Both the position numbers and the translations under genes were made by a program. 64,000 bases of DNA. Source: Methylobrevis albus. Lineage in GTDB: Bacteria; Pseudomonadota; Alphaproteobacteria; Rhizobiales; Pleomorphomonadaceae. Under the pieces are notes generated by a model. It had not been told where the DNA came from. It saw only the letters and a program-made list of their open reading frames with translations, and did no database searches. Shown here one piece after another: positions 23,569 through 32,528 of the stretch (position 1 is the stretch's first letter; every line of letters begins with the position of its first letter). The stretch covers positions 160,461 through 224,460 of the forward strand of contig NZ_JADZLT010000054.1 of NCBI RefSeq assembly GCF_015904235.1, written 5' to 3'.

Positions 23569-24939
23569 CTACTCCTCCACCGCCTCCAGCCCCGCCCGCG
23601 CCAGCGCCACACCCTGCCGCTCCGCGAGCGCCTCGATGGAAAACCCCTCGATCTCGTCGTTGAACAGCCGGAAGAAGTTGAGTTCCGCCGCGAGATGCAG
23701 GAACACGCCGCCGAGGCCGATCGCGGCGCGGTCCATGAAGACGAACTCGCGCGGGACGGTGACGGGCCCCTGCGCCTTCAGCGCCTGGTGCACCCGGAAC
23801 GCCTCCTTGCGGCCGTAGGCGCCGGGGCTGACGCCGTCGGCGACGCTGCGGGTGCGGTCATCGAGCAGCGGGCCATAGATGAAGCGCGCCCAGATGTTGA
23901 GGATCCCGACGAGCTCCTTGGTCAGCCCCTTGAACCCCCACGACCGGTAGGCCTCGACGACGCGCTCCTCGTCGCCGGTCTGCAGGCCGCGGTAGAGGTC
24001 GACGACACCGGCGACAAAGCGCGGCGGGAAGATGCGGATGCAGCCGTAGTCGAGCAGGTTGATGCCGGCCGGTTGGCCGTCCGCGCCGGTGAACGCCGTG
24101 TAGTTGCCGAGGTGCGGGTCGCCGTGGATGACGCCGAAGTGGCTGAGCGGATGCCACCAGGCGCGGAACATCGCCGTCGCGATCCGGTTGCGCGTCTCGA
24201 TCGGCGCGGTCTTGTAGTCGAGCAGCCGGCGCCCCTCGAGCCACTCCATCGTCAGCAGGCGGCGGGTCGAGAGCGCCGGCATGATCTGCGGCACGCGCAC
24301 GTCGTCGGTGCTCTTCAGAATGTCGGTGTAGAGCCGGGCGTGTTTCGCCTCGCGCTCGTAGTCGAGCTCCTCGCGGATCCGCGCCGCGATCTCCGAGCGG
24401 ATCTCCGAGGTGTCGATCGCCGGGCGCATCCGCCGGTGCAGCGAGAACACCAGTTCGAGCTGCGAGAGATCCGCCTCGACCGCGGAGGACATGTCCGGAT
24501 ACTGCAGCTTCACCGCGAGCGCCCGGCCATCGAGGTCGGTCGCCCGGTGCACCTGGCCGAGCGACGCGGCATGCGCCGGGGTGCGCTCGAACGAGCCGAA
24601 GCGCTTCTCCCAGTCCACCCCGAGCTCGGCCGCCATCCGCCGCTTGACGAAGGCCGCCCCCATCGGCGGCGCGTTGGACTGCAACTGCGCCAGTTCCTCG
24701 GCATATTCCGGCGGCACCGCGTCGGGAATGGTGGCGATCAGCTGCGCCACCTTCATGATCGGCCCTTTGAGGCCGCCGAGCGCGCTCGCCAGCGCCGCCG
24801 CCGAGGCCTGGTCCTCGCCGCCGAACAGGCGCTGGCCGGCGATCCGCGCCGCAACCCCGCCGATGTTGGTGCCGACCCGCGCATAGCGGGCGGCCCGGGC
24901 GGAAAAGCGGTTGCGTTCGCGGTCGTCGGGCGGGGGCAT
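23569..24939 (-). CDS. ABC1/UbiB-family atypical kinase
   Basis: The start at 24939 (MPPPDDRERNRFS) gives 456 residues. Motifs of the ABC1 family are present: LGGLKGPIMKVAQLIATIPDAVP in place of the classic KxGQ segment, ASLGQVHRA, ALAVKLQYPDM with the ATP-contacting Lys, EELDYEREAKHARLY, VIHGDPHLGNYTAF and LLDYGCIRIF, the DFG equivalent. The family supports ubiquinone synthesis or lipid homeostasis through an ATPase-like activity. The KxAQ variant marks a subgroup distinct from Escherichia coli UbiB, so the exact role is uncertain. It is a single gene convergent with repeat copy 1. Confidence 0.88.
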   Translation of the reverse strand: MPPPDDRERNRFSARAARYARVGTNIGGVAARIAGQRLFGGEDQASAAALASALGGLKGPIMKVAQLIATIPDAVPPEYAEELAQLQSNAPPMGAAFVKRRMAAELGVDWEKRFGSFERTPAHAASLGQVHRATDLDGRALAVKLQYPDMSSAVEADLSQLELVFSLHRRMRPAIDTSEIRSEIAARIREELDYEREAKHARLYTDILKSTDDVRVPQIMPALSTRRLLTMEWLEGRRLLDYKTAPIETRNRIATAMFRAWWHPLSHFGVIHGDPHLGNYTAFTGADGQPAGINLLDYGCIRIFPPRFVAGVVDLYRGLQTGDEERVVEAYRSWGFKGLTKELVGILNIWARFIYGPLLDDRTRSVADGVSPGAYGRKEAFRVHQALKAQGPVTVPREFVFMDRAAIGLGGVFLHLAAELNFFRLFNDEIEGFSIEALAERQGVALARAGLEAVEE

Positions 24940-25028
24940 CGCGGTCTCCGATGGTGACTGTCGTTGCGGTCTAGATAGGTCGCCCGACGCCGCTGTCGCC
25001 CGGCGGCGAGTGCTTTCCCCCCGCCCGG

Positions 25029-25046
25029 CTGTCATGCGTCTGTGAC
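25029..25046 (+). promoter_or_regulatory. PHO box upstream of phoX
   Basis: CTGTCAT at 25029-25035, GCGT spacer, and CTGTGAC at 25040-25046 match the PhoB consensus CTGTCAT-N4-CTGTCAT with two changes in the second half. It lies about 70 bases before the PhoX start. The sequence after it, CCGATCTTAAG, could supply a -10 region at the usual distance. Phosphate-starvation induction by PhoB is therefore expected. Confidence 0.75.
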
Positions 25047-25116
25047 CTTCCGATCTTAAGGGACTGGAATGGTTCTAACGAAGAACCACGAATTCCAGGC
25101 TTCAGGAGAGATCGAC

Positions 25117-27108
25117 ATGGACGGCGCCACCCCGCGCACCAGCGGCTTCCGCACCTCAATGCTCGAGGAGGTCGTCGGCGACGGCCACAACGAGAGCCTC
25201 AATCCGACGATGGGCGAGATCATCGCCACCCGCTTCTCGCGCCGCGGCTTCCTCAAGGGCTCGCTCGCCGTCTCGGCGATCGCCGCAACCGTCAGCCCGC
25301 TCGCCCTGATGGTGGCCGACGAGGCCCGCGCCGCCACCGGCTCCGCCTTCTCCTTCAAGGAGGTCGAGGCCGGCATCGACGCCACCCATCACGTTGCCGA
25401 AGGCTACGACGCCGACGTGCTGCTGCGCTGGGGCGATGCGATCTTCCCCGACAGCCCCGCCTTCGACCCGCTCAACCAGAGCGCCGAGGCCCAGGCGAAG
25501 CAGTTCGGCTACAACAACGACTACGTCGGCTACATCCCGCTGGACGGCTCGGCGAAGCACGGCCTGCTCGTGGTCAACCACGAGTACACCAACGAGCACC
25601 TGATGTTCGCCGGCATCGTGTCGATCGTCGACGGCAAGGTCGAGGTGGCCGCGGCGGACCAGGCCCGCGTCGACATCGAGATGGCCGCGCACGGCGGCAC
25701 GATCGTCGAAATCATCAACGAGAACGGCAAGTGGCGCCCGGTGCTGGACGGCAAGCTCAACCGTCGCATCACCGCCTCGACCGAGATGCTGGTCACCGGC
25801 CCCGCCGCCGGCCACGACCGCCTGAAGACCAACGCCGATCCGTCGGGCACCAAGGTGCTCGGCACCATCAACAACTGCGCCGGCGGCGTCACGCCCTGGG
25901 GCACCTACATCCTGGCCGAGGAGAACTTCCACGGCTACTTCATCGGCGAGCTGCCCGAGGGCCATGCGGAAGCGGCCAACTACAAGCGCGTCGGCGTGCC
26001 GGAAGGCTCCTACCAGTGGGGCAACTTCCACGACCGCTTCGACGTCTCCAAGGAGCCGAACGAACCGAATCGCTTCGGCTGGATGGTCGAGGTCGACGTG
26101 ATGGACCCGAACTCCGTGCCGAAGAAGCGCACCGCCCTCGGCCGCTTCAAGCATGAGGGCGCGGAGTCGATCGTCGCGCAGGACGGCCGCGTCGTGTTCT
26201 ACCTCGGCGACGACGAGCGCTTCGACTACGTCTACAAGTTCGTCACCGCCGGCACCTACAACCCCGACGACCGCGCCGCCAACATGGACCTGCTCGACGA
26301 GGGCACGCTCTATGTCGCGAAGTTCGACGCCGACGGCAAGGTGACCTGGATGCCGCTCGTCCACGGCGAAGGCCCGCTGACGCCCGAAAACGGCTTTGCC
26401 AGCCAGGCCGACGTTGTGATCGAGGCGCGTCGCGCTGGCGACCTGCTCGGCGCCACCAAGATGGACCGCCCCGAGGACATCGAGCCCAACGGTGTCAACG
26501 GCAAGGTCTACGTGATGCTGACCAACAACACCCGCCGCACCGACGAGCAGGTCGACGCCGCCAACCCGCGCGCCAAGAACGCCTTCGGCCACATCATCGA
26601 GATCACCGAAGAAGGTGGCGACTTCGCCGCCACCACCGGCACCTGGGAAGTGCTGCTGCAGTGCGGCGACCCGTCGGTCGCCGAGGTCGGCGCCACCTTC
26701 TCGACCGAGACCACGAAGAACGGCTGGTTCGGCATGCCCGACAACTGCGCCGTCGACAGCGCCGGCCGGCTCTGGGTTTCCACCGACGGCAACTCGCCGA
26801 AGGCCACCGGCCGCACCGACGGCCTCTGGGCCGTCGACACCGAGGGCGACGCCCGCGCCACCTCGAAGCTGTTCTTCCGCGTGCCCGTCGGCGCCGAGAT
26901 GTGCGGCCCGCTGTTCACGCCGGACGACGAGACCGCCTTCGTCGCGGTCCAGCATCCGGGCGACGGTGGCGACGACTGGGAAGGCTTCGGCCGCCCGTCC
27001 TACTACGAGGACCTCTCGACCCGCTGGCCCGACTTCAAGGACGACATGCCGGTGCGTCCGGCCGTCGTCGTGATCACCAAGCAGGGCGGCGGCAAGATCG
27101 CCGTCTGA
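25117..27108 (+). CDS. phoX: PhoX-family alkaline phosphatase, Tat-exported
   Basis: The ATG at 25117 follows CAGGAGAG six bases away, so it is preferred to 25069. The 663-residue protein has a twin-arginine signal (TRFSRRGFLKGSLAVSAIAATVSPLALM), after a polar extension of about 40 residues. The PhoX core includes LLVVNHEYTNEHLMF, NNCAGGVTPWGTYILAEENFHGYF, VEVDVMDPNSVPKKRTALGRFKHEGA, YLGDDERFDYVYKFV and DNCAVDSAGRLW. PhoX releases phosphate from a wide range of esters in the periplasm and uses calcium and iron. A PHO box lies upstream. Length is normal. Confidence 0.93.
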   Translation: MDGATPRTSGFRTSMLEEVVGDGHNESLNPTMGEIIATRFSRRGFLKGSLAVSAIAATVSPLALMVADEARAATGSAFSFKEVEAGIDATHHVAEGYDADVLLRWGDAIFPDSPAFDPLNQSAEAQAKQFGYNNDYVGYIPLDGSAKHGLLVVNHEYTNEHLMFAGIVSIVDGKVEVAAADQARVDIEMAAHGGTIVEIINENGKWRPVLDGKLNRRITASTEMLVTGPAAGHDRLKTNADPSGTKVLGTINNCAGGVTPWGTYILAEENFHGYFIGELPEGHAEAANYKRVGVPEGSYQWGNFHDRFDVSKEPNEPNRFGWMVEVDVMDPNSVPKKRTALGRFKHEGAESIVAQDGRVVFYLGDDERFDYVYKFVTAGTYNPDDRAANMDLLDEGTLYVAKFDADGKVTWMPLVHGEGPLTPENGFASQADVVIEARRAGDLLGATKMDRPEDIEPNGVNGKVYVMLTNNTRRTDEQVDAANPRAKNAFGHIIEITEEGGDFAATTGTWEVLLQCGDPSVAEVGATFSTETTKNGWFGMPDNCAVDSAGRLWVSTDGNSPKATGRTDGLWAVDTEGDARATSKLFFRVPVGAEMCGPLFTPDDETAFVAVQHPGDGGDDWEGFGRPSYYEDLSTRWPDFKDDMPVRPAVVVITKQGGGKIAV

Positions 27109-27128
27109 GTCTGATCGGCCCCGAAATG

Positions 27129-27162
27129 CGAACGCCTGCTGCAGCGATGCAGCGGGCGTTCG
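27129..27162 (+). terminator. Hairpin after phoX
   Basis: CGAACGCC at 27129-27136 pairs with GGCGTTCG at 27155-27162, with a second inner pairing CTGC/GCAG. The following CGTCGTTTC has only a weak U-run. It lies 20 bases after the phoX stop and probably ends that transcript. Confidence 0.6.
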
Positions 27163-27208
27163 TCGTTTCAGGTGGCGGGCGGCGGCTTCGATCAGCCGGC
27201 CATGGCTC

Positions 27209-27586
27209 TCACAGCCGGTCGCGGATCCAGCGCGCCAACCCGTCCTCGTCCACCTCGCCGGCGGCGAGGGCGAGGATGACAGCCGTTGCTTCGGCGGGCG
27301 ACGGGCGGAACGGAACGCCGTTGAGGCGCAGGAACAGCATCATCGCCGCGAAGGCCGCCCGCTTGTTGCCGTCGATGAACGGGTGATTGCGCGCGAGGCC
27401 AAACGCGTAAGCTGCGGCAAGAACGGCGATGTCCGTCTCGCCGTAGGCCCATTTGTTCTGCGGCCGCATCACCGCCGACTCGAGCAGGTTCTCGTCGCGC
27501 ACGCCCGCCGGACCGCCGAACAGCGCGAGCTGTTCCGCGTGGACGTCGATCACCAGCGCCGGCGCCAGCCATCGCGGTTCGGTCAT
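27209..27586 (-). CDS. Doc/Fic-family toxin
   Basis: The 125-residue protein has the Fic core LARNHPFIDGNKRAAFAAMMLFLRLNG, where the His acts and the Asp-Gly-Asn-Lys-Arg loop binds nucleotide. Its small size and the N-terminal VIDVHAEQLALFGGPAGVRDENLLESAVMRP are typical of death-on-curing toxins, which phosphorylate EF-Tu in phage P1. The ATG overlaps the antitoxin stop (ATGA), as in many toxin-antitoxin operons. No inhibitory helix is seen in the toxin itself. Confidence 0.92.
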   Translation of the reverse strand: MTEPRWLAPALVIDVHAEQLALFGGPAGVRDENLLESAVMRPQNKWAYGETDIAVLAAAYAFGLARNHPFIDGNKRAAFAAMMLFLRLNGVPFRPSPAEATAVILALAAGEVDEDGLARWIRDRL

Positions 27587-27807
27587 TTGGCGAGCGCCTT
27601 GAACGTGTCCTGATACTCGCGGAAGAGTTCCCGGGCGACTTCCATCGCTTCGGCATGATCGGGATCATAAGGGCCGAGCTTGACCGACCGATCAGGCAGT
27701 TCGGTGACGTGCAGCCAATCGCCCTGAGCGAGCTTCAGCCGAGCCAGCAGTTCCTTCGGCAGGATCACACCGGTCGAGTTGCCGATCTTCTTGATTTCGA
27801 GCTTCAT
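27583..27807 (-). CDS. AbrB/MazE-type antitoxin
   Basis: The 74-residue protein starts with a swapped-hairpin DNA-binding fold: MKLEIKKIGNSTGVILPKELLARLKLAQGDWLHV. A C-terminal acidic helix (PDHAEAMEVARELFREYQDTFKALAK) is the likely toxin-binding part and resembles the Phd tail that masks Doc. It would neutralise the overlapping Doc toxin and repress the operon through the dyad at 27829-27849. Classical Doc partners are Phd proteins; an AbrB fold in that place is a known but less common swap. Confidence 0.9.
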   Translation of the reverse strand: MKLEIKKIGNSTGVILPKELLARLKLAQGDWLHVTELPDRSVKLGPYDPDHAEAMEVARELFREYQDTFKALAK

Positions 27808-27828
27808 GGCGAGGGCTCCGCGCAGTCG

Positions 27829-27849
27829 TGTTATACATTACGTATAACA
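27829..27849. promoter_or_regulatory. Operator dyad of the Doc/AbrB operon
   Basis: TGTTATAC at 27829-27836 and GTATAACA at 27842-27849 form a perfect eight-base inverted repeat around ATTAC. It lies about 22 bases upstream of the antitoxin start in an AT-rich pocket and overlaps plausible -10 sequences. It is the likely binding site of the AbrB-type antitoxin. Confidence 0.75.
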
Positions 27850-27891
27850 TAACTCGGTCACCCCGCCAACGCCCCTGCCGACGCTTTCAGG

Positions 27892-28428
27892 TCAGGCCGA
27901 GAGGGCGGGCCCGGTGGCGGCGCGCCGGTTCCAGGGCATCAGCGCCAGCACTTTCGCCATCCCGCACCAGCCGGTGATGCCGGCAAACGTGAGCCCGGCG
28001 CCGATAAAAGCCGGGATCGCAAAGAAGCCCGGCGCGACGAAAAGTCCGAGCATCACCCCGATGAACACGAGGCTGCCGGCGCCGATCTGCACCTGGCGCA
28101 TGATCTCGATCGGCTGGCTGCGGTCGCGGCGCACCGGCAGGCCAGCGTCCTTCCAGCCTTCGATACCGCCTTCGAGAATATAGGCCCGCCCCTCGGCCAC
28201 CGCGGCTTTCAGCGTCGCGGCGTTGACGCTGGTCCGGTTGCCGGAGCGGCAGTGGAAGATGACACAGTCGCCGGTGATCGCGGCGTCGGAGAGCGCTGCG
28301 ACGGGGCGGTTCACGGCCCCCGGGATGTTTTCGCGGGCGTGTTCGTCGCGGTCGCGGATGTCGACCAGCGTGGCGCCCTTGGCGACGAGGGCTTCGGCGT
28401 CCCGCGCCGTAATGGTTTCGAGTGACAT
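27892..28428 (-). CDS. Rhodanese-DUF2892 membrane protein
   Basis: The start at 28428 (MSLETITARDAEAL) gives 178 residues. Residues 1-105 are a rhodanese domain with the active-site loop VIFHCRSGNRTSV, where Cys accepts sulfane sulfur. The rest holds membrane helices of the DUF2892 type (AGSLVFIGVMLGLFVAPGFFAIPAFIGAGLTFAGITGWCGMAKVL). Such fusions handle reactive sulfur at the inner membrane and are often controlled by sulfide-sensing ArsR-family regulators such as BigR. No such regulator gene is in the window, but an AT-rich dyad lies upstream. Confidence 0.92.
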   Translation of the reverse strand: MSLETITARDAEALVAKGATLVDIRDRDEHARENIPGAVNRPVAALSDAAITGDCVIFHCRSGNRTSVNAATLKAAVAEGRAYILEGGIEGWKDAGLPVRRDRSQPIEIMRQVQIGAGSLVFIGVMLGLFVAPGFFAIPAFIGAGLTFAGITGWCGMAKVLALMPWNRRAATGPALSA

Positions 28429-28495
28429 GGCGTTGCGTCCTGCTGCGGGGAACCGCACCCGTAAGGATACCACCCCTAAAATCTGATTTTGCTAA

Positions 28496-28511
28496 ATTAG
28501 TAAATTCTAAT
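28496..28511. promoter_or_regulatory. AT-rich dyad upstream of rhodanese gene
   Basis: ATTAG at 28496-28500 and CTAAT at 28507-28511 are reverse complements around TAAATT. The surrounding 40 bases are strikingly AT-rich for this genome. ArsR-family sulfur sensors bind AT-rich dyads of this kind in front of rhodanese genes, so it is a candidate operator. Confidence 0.4.
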
Positions 28512-28677
28512 ATAAATGTCAAGCCAGGAAGCCGGGAGGCGGATTACCCCCACCCGGCTTGCAAATCGGCGCATTTTCGAGGAGGCCCACCAGCGCGGGC
28601 GGAAGCGAAGTCGCGGCCCCGTCACTGACGCACGATCGGCGGGCGCGGGAGAGCCTCCCGCACCCGCCGGCCCCGGC

Positions 28678-30525
28678 TCAGGCTTCCATCGCTTCCAGTT
28701 CCGCGATCATGCCCTCGATCATGTTGAGGCCGATCTGCCAGAACGCCGGGTCGGTGGCGTCGAGGCCGAAGGGGGCGAGGAGTTCCGAATGGTGCTTGGT
28801 GCCGCCGGCCTTGAGCAGCGCGAAGTACTTGTCCTGGAAGCCCGGCTCGGCCTTCTCGTAGACGCCGTAGAGCGAGTTCACCAGGCAATCGCCGAACGCA
28901 TAGGCGTAGACGTAGAACGGCGAATGGATGAAGTGCGGGATGTAGGTCCAGAAGGTCTCGTAGCCGGGGCCGAACTCGATCGCCGGGCCGAGGCTGTCGC
29001 CCTGCACCTTCAGCCAGATGTCACAGATCTGCTCGGAGGTGAGCTCGCCCGATTTCCGCGCGGTGTGGATCTCGCGCTCGAACGTATAGAAGGCGATCTG
29101 CCGCACGACCGTGTTGATCATGTCCTCGACCTTCGAGGCGAGCATCGTGCGCCGCTCGGCCGGGGTCTTCGCGCCGTCGAGCAGCGAGCGGAAGGTCAGC
29201 ATCTCGCCGAACACCGAGGCGGTCTCGGCAAGCGTCAGCGGGGTCGGCGCCATCAGCGCGCCGTTCGGGCCGGCGAGCACCTGATGCACGCCATGGCCGA
29301 GTTCGTGCGCCAGCGTCATCACGTCCCGCGTCCGGCCCATGTAGTTCAGCAGCACGAAGGGATGCGCGCTCGGCACGGTCGGATGTGCGAACGCACCCGG
29401 CGACTTGCCCGGCCGGGTCGGCGCATCGATCCAGCTCTCGTCGAAGAAGCGCTTGGCGATCGCCGCCATCTCCGGCGAGAAGCGGCCATAGGCGGTCAGC
29501 ACCGTCTCGCGCGCCTCGTCCCAGCCGACGAGCCGCGTCGCGGCGTTCGGCAGCGGCGCGTTGCGGTCGTAGTAGGCGATCTTGTCCTTGCCCATCCACT
29601 TCGCCTTGAGCGCGTAATAGCGGTGCGACAGGCGCGGATAGGCGGTGTGCACCGCCTCGACCAGCGCGTCGACCACCTCGCGCTCGACCCGGTTCGACAG
29701 ATGCCGCGAATCGGCGATGTCCTCGAAGCCGCGCCAGCGGTCGGAGATCTCCTTGTCCTTCGCCAGCGTGTTGGTGATCAGCGTGAACAGGCGCAGATTG
29801 TCCTTGAACGTCTTGCCGAGCGCCTCGGCCGCCACCTTGCGCTTCGCCTCGTCCGGCTCCTGCATCAGGTGCAGCGTCTGCTCGATCGAGAGCTCCTCGC
29901 CCTCGACGGTGAAGCGCAGGCCCGACATCGTCTCGTCGAACAGGCGGTTGAAGGCGCCGCGCCCGGTGATCGACTTCTCGAGGAACAGCTCCTCGACCCG
30001 GTCTTCCAGCTGGTGCGGCTTTTCCTTGCGCACGTCCTCGATCCACGGCCGGTAGTGACCGAGTTCCGGATCCGCGAGCGCCGCGTCGAGCGCGGCGTCG
30101 TCGATGCGATTGAGCTCGAGCTCGAAGAACAGCAGCTGCGAGCTCGCCGCCGTCAGCTTCTCGCTGGTGTCGCCGTAGAACTTCGCGCGCTTCGGGTCGC
30201 TGGTGTCGCCGGAATAGAGCAGGCCGGCATAGGACATGACCCGGCCCATCAGTTCCTGGATCTCTTCGTACTCCCGGATCACCCGGGCGAGCGCCGCGCC
30301 GCCGACGGGGCTGTCGAGCAGCCCGGCGAGCTTGCCCTTGTGGGCGGCGGCGAACGCGGCCGAATCGGTTTGCGCCCGGCCGACGTCGGCCGACACCTCC
30401 GGCGCATCCGGGCCGGAATAAAGGGCCGAGAGATCCCATTCGGGCAGGTCGCCGAGCCCGGCGGACGCCGCCGCCGGAGCGGCAGGGGCGCGGGGCAGGT
30501 CGAAACGGTCGTAACGCACGGTCAT
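28678..30525 (-). CDS. pepF: Oligoendopeptidase F (M3 family)
   Basis: The start at 30525 (MTVRYDRFDLPR) gives 615 residues, normal for the family. The zinc motif is VMTLAHELGHGVHQVL, with the third ligand Glu in the following helix region TASVFGEMLTF. The C-terminus has FYVYAYAFGDCLVNSLYGVYEK, typical of the PepF/M3B clade. It degrades short peptides in the cytosol. It is transcribed away from an NtrC-type regulator. Confidence 0.95.
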   Translation of the reverse strand: MTVRYDRFDLPRAPAAPAAASAGLGDLPEWDLSALYSGPDAPEVSADVGRAQTDSAAFAAAHKGKLAGLLDSPVGGAALARVIREYEEIQELMGRVMSYAGLLYSGDTSDPKRAKFYGDTSEKLTAASSQLLFFELELNRIDDAALDAALADPELGHYRPWIEDVRKEKPHQLEDRVEELFLEKSITGRGAFNRLFDETMSGLRFTVEGEELSIEQTLHLMQEPDEAKRKVAAEALGKTFKDNLRLFTLITNTLAKDKEISDRWRGFEDIADSRHLSNRVEREVVDALVEAVHTAYPRLSHRYYALKAKWMGKDKIAYYDRNAPLPNAATRLVGWDEARETVLTAYGRFSPEMAAIAKRFFDESWIDAPTRPGKSPGAFAHPTVPSAHPFVLLNYMGRTRDVMTLAHELGHGVHQVLAGPNGALMAPTPLTLAETASVFGEMLTFRSLLDGAKTPAERRTMLASKVEDMINTVVRQIAFYTFEREIHTARKSGELTSEQICDIWLKVQGDSLGPAIEFGPGYETFWTYIPHFIHSPFYVYAYAFGDCLVNSLYGVYEKAEPGFQDKYFALLKAGGTKHHSELLAPFGLDATDPAFWQIGLNMIEGMIAELEAMEA

Positions 30526-30831
30526 TCGCGGCACTCCGGAGGCGCAGGCTGACGCGGGATCGGCGTCGGGCGCGGGGCTGTGCCCCTTCATATCGGGTCC
30601 GCGCCGGGGGGATCAACGTCGGGGCGACCGATCCTCGAAATAGAGCCGAGGCTTGAAAATCACGTCGAATTGTCCCGGCCGGGTTAAGCGGACCTTTACC
30701 GAGCCGGGCGCAGGCTGCGCCGAATTGAGACAGTTTCCGGACCCGCGGCGCCCTCGCGCCACGAGGCGCGGCCGCTTCGGCGGCCGGCCGCCGGAAGCAG
30801 CATCTGCGCACGCCTTCGAAAGTATCGCGTC
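30526..30831. other. Divergent intergenic region, pepF / NtrC-type regulator
   Basis: A 306-base region that should hold both promoters. A CtrA-like box TTAA-N7-TTTA lies at 30684-30698, about 135 bases before the regulator gene. No gene or hairpin terminator is seen. Confidence 0.4.
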
Positions 30832-32409
<1,578 letters not shown>

Positions 32410-32528
32410 CGCGGCCCGGGAAATATGATGACCGGTGCCGGCGCGCCTTGCGCCGGACGCCATCGGGGACCGAAATCGAACCAGCGCAGACCGCTTCGCC
32501 GGGCCTGCCCTTGCCGGGATGGATGAGC

